From Paenibacillus sp. FSL H7-0737 (lineage in GTDB: Bacteria; Bacillota; Bacilli; Paenibacillales; Paenibacillaceae): a stretch of DNA of 64,000 bases. The DNA lies in the NCBI RefSeq assembly GCF_000758545.1, contig NZ_CP009279.1, forward strand, positions 2,914,001-2,978,000, written 5' to 3'. The position numbers and the translations under genes are program-made. Below are positions 32,681-39,698 of this stretch, piece after piece (position 1 is the stretch's first letter; every line of letters starts with the position of its first letter). The notes below the pieces were generated by a model. The model had not been told where the DNA came from, did no database searches, and saw nothing but the letters and a program-made list of their open reading frames with translations.

Positions 32681-34144
32681 ATGTCCAAATTAGATCCTCT
32701 GCCAGGTCTGTCTCCGTATCCGCTGCAACATTTTTTCGATGAAATGTATGCAGATAAGAGAAATGTCCGGCCGCATTACAGACATGTGAATCGCATGTTT
32801 TCCGGAATGAGCTCCGAAGAGCTGCAGGGTAAGCAGAATTTGATGCAGCGCAGGATGATGGAGGAAGGAATTACTTTTACGCTATACAATCCGGCTCAGG
32901 ATCATCCCATGGAGCGTACGATTCCCTTCGATATGATTCCACGCATTATTCCTAAGAATGAATGGGAGAGGCTAGAGGCTGGAATTATTCAGCGTATCAC
33001 GGCTTTGAATCTGTTCATTCATGATATCTACCATGAGCAGTACATCGTAAAGGATGGAATAGTCCCAAGGCGTATGATCATCTCTAACTGTTATTTCCGG
33101 CCAGAAATGGCTGGTCTAAGGGTACCTGGTGGAGCCTACATCACTACCTCGGGAATCGATCTGATCCGCCATCATGATGGGCAATATTATGTGCTTGAAG
33201 ATAATCTACGAACGCCTTCAGGTTTTTCATATCTTTTTAAAGGCAGAACCCTTATGAATCAGTTGTTTCCTGAATTGTCCTTTGCCAGCTCCATCCGAGA
33301 TGTTGATCATAGCTTGAATCGCTTCTTATCCGTTCTACGTAGTTTATCACCCTCACGAAAGTCAGACCCGGTTATAGCACTCCTTACACCTGGGGAATAT
33401 AATTCTGCTTATTATGAGCATGCTTTTCTAGCACAACAGATGGGTATACATTTGGTTGAAGGACGAGATTTGGTTGCAAAGGATCACAAAATATATTTGA
33501 AAGAAATGAACGGACTTCGCCGCGTAGATGTACTATATCGCCGTTTGGATGATGATTTCATCGATCCGTTAGCTTTTCAGCCGGATTCACTTCTAGGGGT
33601 GGCGGGTCTGATGAATGCGTATCGGGCAGGGAATGTAGCGATTGCTAATGCCCCGGGGACTGGTGTTGCTGATGATAAAGCGATGTATGTCTATGTACCG
33701 GATATGATTCGTTATTATCTGAATGAAGAACCGATTCTTGGGAATGTCCCGACCTATTTGCTAGGCAGGCCTGATGAACGTTTATATGTCCTTGAGAACC
33801 TATCTGAAATGGTTGTTAAGGAAACCTCTTTATCCGGGGGATATGGAATGTTGATCGGAAGCGAAGCTACGAAAGAAGAACTTGCTGAATTTCGAATGAA
33901 GATTATCGCAGATCCGGAACGTTATATAGCACAGCCTATTATGTCTCTGTCCAGAGCACCTGTATTGTCTGGTGGGACTATGGCACCGAGACATATCGAC
34001 CTTCGAGCTTTTGTATTAATGGGTGCTGACCGTAAGCCACATGTTATCCCTGGGGGATTGACACGGGTGGCTATGAAAGAAGGGTCTTTGGTCGTAAACT
34101 CCTCGCAAGGTGGTGGCGTAAAAGATACTTGGGTCATGGCTTAA
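32681..34144 (+). CDS. circularly permuted ATP-grasp protein (type 2; DUF404/DUF407)
   Basis: The 487-aa protein follows AAAGGAG. Conserved segments are FDEMYADKRNVRPHYRHVNR, FDMIPRIIPKNEWERLEAGIIQRITALNLFIHDIYHEQ, YYVLEDNLRTPSGFSYLFKGR, VDVLYRRLDDDFIDPLAF, GNVAIANAPGTGVADDKAMY and SLSGGYGMLIG. They define the circularly permuted ATP-grasp family predicted to form amide or peptide bonds. It heads an operon with alpha-E and transglutaminase genes. Published genome-context work predicts that such clusters make or modify a peptide, but no product is established. Confidence 0.88.
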   Translation: MSKLDPLPGLSPYPLQHFFDEMYADKRNVRPHYRHVNRMFSGMSSEELQGKQNLMQRRMMEEGITFTLYNPAQDHPMERTIPFDMIPRIIPKNEWERLEAGIIQRITALNLFIHDIYHEQYIVKDGIVPRRMIISNCYFRPEMAGLRVPGGAYITTSGIDLIRHHDGQYYVLEDNLRTPSGFSYLFKGRTLMNQLFPELSFASSIRDVDHSLNRFLSVLRSLSPSRKSDPVIALLTPGEYNSAYYEHAFLAQQMGIHLVEGRDLVAKDHKIYLKEMNGLRRVDVLYRRLDDDFIDPLAFQPDSLLGVAGLMNAYRAGNVAIANAPGTGVADDKAMYVYVPDMIRYYLNEEPILGNVPTYLLGRPDERLYVLENLSEMVVKETSLSGGYGMLIGSEATKEELAEFRMKIIADPERYIAQPIMSLSRAPVLSGGTMAPRHIDLRAFVLMGADRKPHVIPGGLTRVAMKEGSLVVNSSQGGGVKDTWVMA

Positions 34145-34216
34145 TACAACCTAGTGAGGCTTGTTGATGATTAACAAAATGCAGCATCAATTTGTTAAAT
34201 AAGGGAGTGGCTGGAG

Positions 34217-35170
34217 ATGCTGAATCGAAATGCTGAAGCTTTGTTCTGGATCGGCAGATATATTGAAAGGGCAGAGAATCATGCGCGGCTAATCAATGTT
34301 CATTATCATATCCAGCAGGAAGAGGATTTTCATGAAGAAGGAAATAAATGGTCAAGGTTAATCGATGCGCTAGGCGTTCGAGGTGAATATATGCAGCAGT
34401 TCGAAACCTTTTCCGAGCAGGATGTCCTATCTTTCATCACACTTGATTTAGGCAATTCTAATTCATTATTCTCTTGCGTACATCATGCCAGAAATAATCT
34501 GCGAACACTCCGTCAGCAGCTTCCAAGTGAATTATGGGATGTTGTCAACAGCTTCAACCTATGGCTTGGTGAGCGGTCTGTTGCAGATATTATGAGCGGC
34601 CCACATCAGTTCTATCAGCAGGTTAAGGAGCGTACAGCCATGTTTCTCGGAGCAGAGCAGTCGGTAATGCTTAGAGGGAATGAGTGGCATTTCATTGAGA
34701 GCGGACGGTTTCTAGAGCGGGCAGAGAATACAACTCGTATCTTGCAGGCGGTCATTGCCTCATGCCGATTTAAGGAGCTTGACGCGGTTTATACTCAGTT
34801 GCAGGCGGTGCTTAAATCCGTTAGTGGGTACCAGGCGTTTCGCCGTTATTATGCAGATGCTATGTCCCCGGAGAGCATTTTAGATTTCTTGATTGCGAAT
34901 CCCAAATTTCCGCGTTCCATTCGTTTTTCTTTTCATCAGCTGGAAGAGCATTTAGCAAAGCTTGAACTAGATCCCTCAGAGAAAGGTTCAGGTCATGAGA
35001 AGGTTATCCGGCAAGCGGGTAAGCTAAAAGCAGAACTGGATTATATGGAAAAGGAAGAAATGTCCGGCGAGCTAGTGGAAGATTTGCTTAAATCGCTGGT
35101 GATATCCTGTCAGAAACTTGGTAAAACAATGGAGGGCGCCTTTTTTCGGCGAGAAGGAGTGTCTGTATGA
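34217..35170 (+). CDS. alpha-E (DUF403) domain protein
   Basis: The 317-aa all-helical protein opens with MLNRNAEALFWIGRYIERAENHARLINV, the alpha-E hallmark, which recurs as SGRFLERAENTTRILQAV in the middle. The alpha-E family always travels with cp-ATP-grasp proteins and often with transglutaminase-like proteins. Its role is unknown; a scaffold or substrate-binding role is proposed by context. AAGGGAGTGG precedes the ATG. The stop overlaps the next start by 4 bases. Confidence 0.88.
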   Translation: MLNRNAEALFWIGRYIERAENHARLINVHYHIQQEEDFHEEGNKWSRLIDALGVRGEYMQQFETFSEQDVLSFITLDLGNSNSLFSCVHHARNNLRTLRQQLPSELWDVVNSFNLWLGERSVADIMSGPHQFYQQVKERTAMFLGAEQSVMLRGNEWHFIESGRFLERAENTTRILQAVIASCRFKELDAVYTQLQAVLKSVSGYQAFRRYYADAMSPESILDFLIANPKFPRSIRFSFHQLEEHLAKLELDPSEKGSGHEKVIRQAGKLKAELDYMEKEEMSGELVEDLLKSLVISCQKLGKTMEGAFFRREGVSV

Positions 35171-36033
35171 AGATTCAAATCAATCATACCACCACATACA
35201 GCTATCCAGAGCCGGTTACGGACAGTGTCAATGAGATCAGACTCACGCCACGTACGAATTATCGCCAATCCTGTTATCACCATGAAGTGGATATTTACCC
35301 GCCAGCCAATCTATTAACCTATGAGGATTTCTTCGGGAATCGGGTCCATGCCTATTCGGTTAATAAGCCGCATACGGAGATGGTCATCCACACTAAAGCT
35401 ACTGTAGTTACACTGGATAAAGCTCAGGGGACAGATCTCCCGAGAACATCTCTTGAAGAACAAATTAGATTGTTAAATGATGAGGGATTTCAGAACCGTT
35501 ATATTGAGTTTATATTGCCGACTCGTTATACCGAGGTGACGCCTGAATTAGTGGAATTTGCCTCACAGTACCCTTTTAATGAAGCAGAGGATATGTATGA
35601 ATGGATTCTTAAATTATCTGCGACGATTTATGAACAGTTCACCTATGACCCTGAGGCTACAAGTGTAAATACTACGGTAAAAAAAGCACTGAAGCTTAAA
35701 CGCGGTGTATGTCAGGATTATGCTCATCTAATGATTGCTGTCTGCCGTAGTGTCGGTCTGCCTTCCAGATATGTAAGTGGATATCATTTTGTTGGTGATC
35801 TGCAAGGGAGTAATGCTAATTTTGAGCAAGCTTCTCATGCTTGGGTGGAGACTCACATTCCGGGTACAGGTTGGCTTGGTTTCGATCCGACAAATAATGT
35901 TGAGGTCAATTGGCGCTACATTAAGTTAGGTCACGGACGGGACTACAAAGATATTGTACCTGTAAAAGGTGTATATCGTGGTGGAGCGGGCACTCTGACC
36001 GTGAAAGTGGATGTGCGGAAGCTGGACAATTAG
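35167..36033 (+). CDS. transglutaminase-like cysteine peptidase/amidase
   Basis: The 288-aa protein has an N-terminal beta region (TTYSYPEPVTDSVNEIRLTPRTNYRQSC) common to bacterial transglutaminase-like proteins, then the catalytic core: Cys in KRGVCQDYAHLMIAVCR, His in ASHAWVETHIPG and Asp in GWLGFDPTNN. The triad is intact. No signal peptide, so it is cytoplasmic. It could cleave, cross-link or trim a product of the ATP-grasp ligase. The ATGA overlap with the alpha-E gene shows translational coupling. Confidence 0.9.
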   Translation: MKIQINHTTTYSYPEPVTDSVNEIRLTPRTNYRQSCYHHEVDIYPPANLLTYEDFFGNRVHAYSVNKPHTEMVIHTKATVVTLDKAQGTDLPRTSLEEQIRLLNDEGFQNRYIEFILPTRYTEVTPELVEFASQYPFNEAEDMYEWILKLSATIYEQFTYDPEATSVNTTVKKALKLKRGVCQDYAHLMIAVCRSVGLPSRYVSGYHFVGDLQGSNANFEQASHAWVETHIPGTGWLGFDPTNNVEVNWRYIKLGHGRDYKDIVPVKGVYRGGAGTLTVKVDVRKLDN

Positions 36034-36050
36034 ATGTATAGATCTAGATG

Positions 36051-36088
36051 AAACTCTCAGTTCAAGTTTTTGAACGGGGAGTTTTTTT
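36051..36088 (+). terminator. intrinsic terminator of the ATP-grasp operon
   Basis: AAACTCTCAGTTCA pairs with TGAACGGGGAGTTT (G-U included), followed by TTTT. It ends the three-gene operon. Confidence 0.75.
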
Positions 36089-36171
36089 GTGAAGATGATT
36101 CCAGTGTGCATGTATTTGGGTAATCTTGATCCATAGTACATCACTAAGAGATCTTAAGGGAGAGATTACAT

Positions 36172-36981
36172 ATGAGTCCAAACATAGCTAAGAAACAAAG
36201 ATTCATTGGAAAAACAGCAATTATAACAGGAGCGGGCTCAGGAATTGGTCGGGCTACCGCTATTAAGCTGGCGAGGGAAGGTGCTAATGTAGCGCTTTTT
36301 GATTTGAATCTTGAACGTACCTCATCTTTGGCGGATAAGCTGAACAAGTTTCGGAAAGATTGCGCATTGGCCATAGAGGTAGATACTTCAGATGAAAAAG
36401 GGATGGAGGAAGCCGTTCGCAGGACTGTCGAACAATTCGGCGGCTTAGATGTAGTATTCGCTAACGCGGGAATCAATGGTGCGGTGGGACCAATAGAGGA
36501 ACTGAGCCTGAGTGATTGGGAGCGCACGATGTCGGTGAACTTGACGGGGACCTTTTTGACCTTGAAATATACGATCCCTCATCTGAAGGATAAAGGGAAA
36601 GGTAGCATTATCATCACTAGCTCCATCAATGGGAATACTAGATTTGCCAGCTTTGGGTGGTCTACGTATAGTACTACCAAAGCTGGACAGGTAGCTTTTG
36701 CCAAAATGGCTGCACTTGAGCTAGCTAAGTTTAAAATTCGAGTGAATGTGATCTGCCCCGGGGCGATTGCTACCAATATAGATGAAACCACTGAAATGAA
36801 CGAAGAAGTAGAAGCGATCGTCATTCCGATTGAATTTCCCGATGGTGCGCAGCCGCTGGCGGATGGGCCGGGTAAACCGGATAATGTTGCCGATCTAGTT
36901 TCTTTTTTGGCTTCCGATGAATCTATTCATATTACAGGTGCGCAAATTGTGATTGATGGAGCAGAGTCCTTATTGTCCTAA
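36172..36981 (+). CDS. short-chain dehydrogenase/reductase
   Basis: The 269-aa SDR has TGAGSGIGRATAIKLA as its cofactor loop, an Asp after beta2 (ALFDLNLERT) that favours NAD, NAGING, catalytic Ser in IITSSINGN and the YSTTKAG active site. The tail carries ITGAQIVIDGAESLLS. The substrate is unknown. GGGAGAG precedes the ATG. Its 3' end overlaps the convergent SRPBCC gene by 12 bases. Confidence 0.88.
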   Translation: MSPNIAKKQRFIGKTAIITGAGSGIGRATAIKLAREGANVALFDLNLERTSSLADKLNKFRKDCALAIEVDTSDEKGMEEAVRRTVEQFGGLDVVFANAGINGAVGPIEELSLSDWERTMSVNLTGTFLTLKYTIPHLKDKGKGSIIITSSINGNTRFASFGWSTYSTTKAGQVAFAKMAALELAKFKIRVNVICPGAIATNIDETTEMNEEVEAIVIPIEFPDGAQPLADGPGKPDNVADLVSFLASDESIHITGAQIVIDGAESLLS

Positions 36982-37449
36982 TTTAGAGATCGCTTCCCGG
37001 TATCGTTCATACCAAACGTTCCATTCAGCTTTTCGTGACTCCAGCGTCGTACCATCCAGAAGATGCTGGATCACGTCCAGACATACATGCCAGCCAGCTA
37101 AATCTCGGGGTGTGTGTGGCGTGAGCGTTCGGATCGTTTCATTCAAGACGAGTAAACATCCTTCTGAATTAGGATATAGCTCAAAGCGAACGGAATCTTC
37201 AGCCCACGTAAATTCAAGAACAGATTCATGTTGCAGGGCGGTAATCGTCATTTCCTCAAAGGTTCCGTCTTGCATATCAAACTTGATTAATCCCCCTTCA
37301 CGCAGGTCTTCAACACGTAATTCAGTGAACCATAAAGCAAGCTTCTCATTCTCTGTCAGAAAGGACCATATTTCTGATGCGGGATGTTTTAGTTGACGTT
37401 CGAAACGAGCGACATAATGATCATCTGCTTTTTTGAGGTTAGCTATCAT
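36970..37449 (-). CDS. SRPBCC (AHSA1-like START) domain protein
   Basis: The 159-aa protein has FERQLKHPASEIWSFLTENEKLALWF, typical of the Bet v1-like ligand pocket of Aha1/SRPBCC proteins, then LRVEDLREGGLIKFDM, VLEFTWAEDSVRFEL and LAGWHVCLDVIQHLLDG. The family binds hydrophobic ligands or acts in stress; the ligand is unknown. AAAGGAG precedes the ATG. Confidence 0.82.
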   Translation of the reverse strand: MIANLKKADDHYVARFERQLKHPASEIWSFLTENEKLALWFTELRVEDLREGGLIKFDMQDGTFEEMTITALQHESVLEFTWAEDSVRFELYPNSEGCLLVLNETIRTLTPHTPRDLAGWHVCLDVIQHLLDGTTLESRKAEWNVWYERYREAISKLGQ

Positions 37450-37669
37450 GTTATATTTCTCCTTTGGACTACTGCTGTAGTCCTTTTTTTATTGTTTAGG
37501 AAATTATACAATACAAAAAAAATGTGGATAACTCCGAAGAAAGAGGAAGGAGGGGTGAACGTGAAGAAGCAGGAGACATGAAATAAACGAGGAGTCATCC
37601 ATCAGATTCTAAAAACCGAGCGGACCTTATATCCTCCGAAATGCATGTTTTAGTCGAGCCTACGGACAA
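37450..37669. other. non-coding stretch with an abandoned gene start
   Basis: An excellent AAGGAGGGGTGA lies before GTG at about 37561, but the frame stops after six codons (AAG AAG CAG GAG ACA TGA). It looks like the 5' stub of a lost gene, directly before the second repeat array. Nothing else is supported here. Confidence 0.35.
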
Positions 37670-37876
37670 ATGTAAGCGAAAAACCGAATACAAATGTGCC
37701 GCCAGTAACGTAAATGAGCCAAATGTATGCGGAAAATCGAATACAATGTGCCGACGGTAACATAAACGAGCCAAATGTATGCGAAAAATCGAATACAATG
37801 TGCCGCCGGTAACGTAAACGAGCCAAATGTATGCGAAAAACCGAATACAATGTGCCGCCGGTAACGTAAATGAGCC
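37670..37876. repeat. second array of the 52-bp hairpin repeat, four copies
   Basis: Four units of about 52 bp have the same TGTATGCG/CGAATACA arms, the TGCCGCCGG core and a GTAACGTAAACGAGCC spacer subtype not used in the first array. This places the same family 35 kb away. Long frames across it are repeat artefacts. Confidence 0.92.
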
Positions 37877-38209
37877 AGCGCTGTTATTCGCCCCAGATCA
37901 CCCGGGAAGGGGCTTGTTATTAGGGAATAAGTGCAATACGGTCCCTCCCTAATAGATGTGCTCATTTCATCAAAATAAAGCCATTCGGTCCGTAAGCGGA
38001 ACCTCACTACGAAGGTGTATATGGATACGATTATGGAATTACGGATGTACTCAGCTTGTAACTCTACCTCCAAGGACGACGTCAGGCGTTTTCTTGTTGA
38101 GTTGAGGCTTATTAGAACGAGTATAACAATTGTTCGCATGAAAAAAAACTATTGTACGGTTTGGTTAGGCGTCTGTAATATGTTGCGGACAGGGAGCAGA
38201 GAATGATGG

Positions 38210-38275
38210 TGTAGCAGAATGAATTGAATTTGCGGAATGGGGACTCTTGAGTCCTGAGCGATCTGCGGAGGCGAA
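38210..38275. repeat. second dispersed repeat family, copy 1
   Basis: A 66-bp segment from TGTAGCAGAATG to GATCTGCGGAGGCGA resembles 38378-38443 at about 70 percent by eye, 168 bases apart. The shared core includes TTGCG, AAT, CTC, AGTCC and CGATCTGCG. Sequence around it (37880-38600) has no supportable ORF. Confidence 0.6.
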
Positions 38276-38377
38276 TATGAGGATGCGCAGACTTTTCGGA
38301 CTGCAGAGCTCTTATTTCCACAATTTCTATTAAAAATAGGGTGTATTTGCGTGAATAGGTGCAACTGAGTCCGATAG

Positions 38378-38443
38378 TGTAGCAAAATAGCCTGAAATTG
38401 CGAAATAAGGGCTCCTTAGTCCGAACGATCTGCGATGACGAGG
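38378..38443. repeat. second dispersed repeat family, copy 2
   Basis: The 66-bp partner of 38210-38275 runs from TGTAGCAAAATAG to CGATCTGCGATGACGA. It is flanked upstream by a GTGCAACTGAGTCCGATAG segment, itself loosely echoed near 37925. Confidence 0.6.
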
Positions 38444-38607
38444 AAGATTCATAGAACGGAGAAGGATCGCCTTTTATAAGAATGCATTGCGGCAGTTTGA
38501 TGTAAATCTACAGTTTTTTATGCTAAAATAGACGCAATTCTGCTTACCATACTTTTGCTTAGGCGGGATAGATCATAGTAGTGGTATTGGTGAAGGAGGC
38601 TGCGTAT

Positions 38608-39006
38608 ATGGGGATGATGTCCTGGCTGGTTGAGCAGCGGATTCAGGAATCTATGCGTAATGGGGAATTTGGAGATTTACCTGGGCATGGCAAGCCACTG
38701 GAGCTTGAGGATTTATCGGGCGTGCCAGAAGAATTGCGCATGTCTTTCAAAATTATGAAGAATTCCGGGCTGGTGCCCGAGGAAGTATCTTTGCGTGCAG
38801 AATGCGTTACCCTCGAAGGGCTGCTTGCTGCCTGCCACAATAGCGGAGGCGCTGAAACTAGTGAAGGTAAGGCAATCCGGGCAAAATTGTCTTTGAAAAG
38901 GCTGCGTCTGCAAGAGCTTCTGCGTGAACGAGGCTTAGATAGTAATCCTGCTTTTATGCAATACAGTGTTCAAATACATGAACAGATAATTAGGGAAGAA
39001 GAATAA
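38608..39006 (+). CDS. DUF1992 (DnaJ-homologue-like) protein
   Basis: ATG 38608 follows AAGGAGG at 8 bases; the in-frame GTG at 38581 has no site. The 132-aa product has the DUF1992 signature: VEQRIQESMRNGEFGDLPGHGKPLELED, VPEELRMSFKIMKNSGLVPEEVSLR. The family is found next to or fused to J-domains in some organisms; no J-domain is present here. Function unknown. Confidence 0.82.
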   Translation: MGMMSWLVEQRIQESMRNGEFGDLPGHGKPLELEDLSGVPEELRMSFKIMKNSGLVPEEVSLRAECVTLEGLLAACHNSGGAETSEGKAIRAKLSLKRLRLQELLRERGLDSNPAFMQYSVQIHEQIIREEE

Positions 39007-39059
39007 CGCTTATTAGGGTCCTGTTGTATGGACATGAGGATAAATAGTGTGAAATAAAA

Positions 39060-39101
39060 GCAGCTCTTAGTCCATAAAGAGACGAAAGAGCTGCCTTTTT
39101 G
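39060..39101. terminator. intrinsic terminator, bidirectional
   Basis: GCAGCTCTT (39060-39068) pairs with AAGAGCTGC (39086-39094), then CTTTTT on the plus strand. On the minus strand it is followed by TTTTATTTC. It serves the DUF1992 gene and the convergent GNAT gene. Confidence 0.75.
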
Positions 39102-39121
39102 CGTGCTTCGTTTCACAAGTG

Positions 39122-39541
39122 TCATTTTACTTGCTTGAAATATACCCATTCTGGATCACCATCGTCTAAATTCTCAATGATTCCGCTTCTTACAAATCCT
39201 AGAGAAAGACACACTTGCTGCATGATCGTATTGGATTCATTGGTGGAAGTAAACAGCTTGGGGGTTGGAGAGTGTTCTTCAATGTAACGAATAAGTGCAC
39301 CGGCAATGCCAAGACGTCTGAAATTGGGATTCACAATTATGAGCTGAATAAAACAGCATTCGAAAAAAGTGGTATCGTAACAAGCAAAACCGACAGGCTC
39401 ACTGTTAATCGATGCTACAACACATTGCTCATTTAGAATATATTGTTCAATTTTAGGTTTGCGAATTTCGCTGCCAATGACCATGCTATCGATCTTGCTG
39501 AGTATAGATAAATCTGAAATAGTGGCTTTAGTTACGAGCAT
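39122..39541 (-). CDS. GNAT-family N-acetyltransferase
   Basis: The 139-aa protein has the GNAT core: EQCVVASINSEPVGFACYD, then IQLIIVNPNFRRLGIAGALIRYIEEHS, with the R/Q-x-x-G-x-A acetyl-CoA loop (RRLGIA) and a C-terminal VCLSLGFVRSGIIENL. AAGGAG precedes the ATG. The substrate is not apparent. Confidence 0.82.
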   Translation of the reverse strand: MLVTKATISDLSILSKIDSMVIGSEIRKPKIEQYILNEQCVVASINSEPVGFACYDTTFFECCFIQLIIVNPNFRRLGIAGALIRYIEEHSPTPKLFTSTNESNTIMQQVCLSLGFVRSGIIENLDDGDPEWVYFKQVK

Positions 39542-39698
39542 TTTAGAAAGTCTCCTTTTTTATAATATAATAAAGTTATACTTGAAATGGTAAGTACAGA
39601 TTGTCTTGATCTTTGAAGTTTTTTCGCACATGATGAATAGGGTTTAGACCACATCAAAGGAAATCATAACATATTATTACAAACGATGGAGAGATATA

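Noticed and set aside
32428..32742. Plus-strand ORF before the cp-ATP-grasp gene
   Set aside because: No ribosome binding site, it overlaps the true start region in another frame, and it contains the sigma-A promoter.
37393..37581. Plus-strand 62-aa ORF at the start of the gap
   Set aside because: It overlaps the 5' end of the SRPBCC gene and has no ribosome binding site; only a six-codon stub with a good site was noted.
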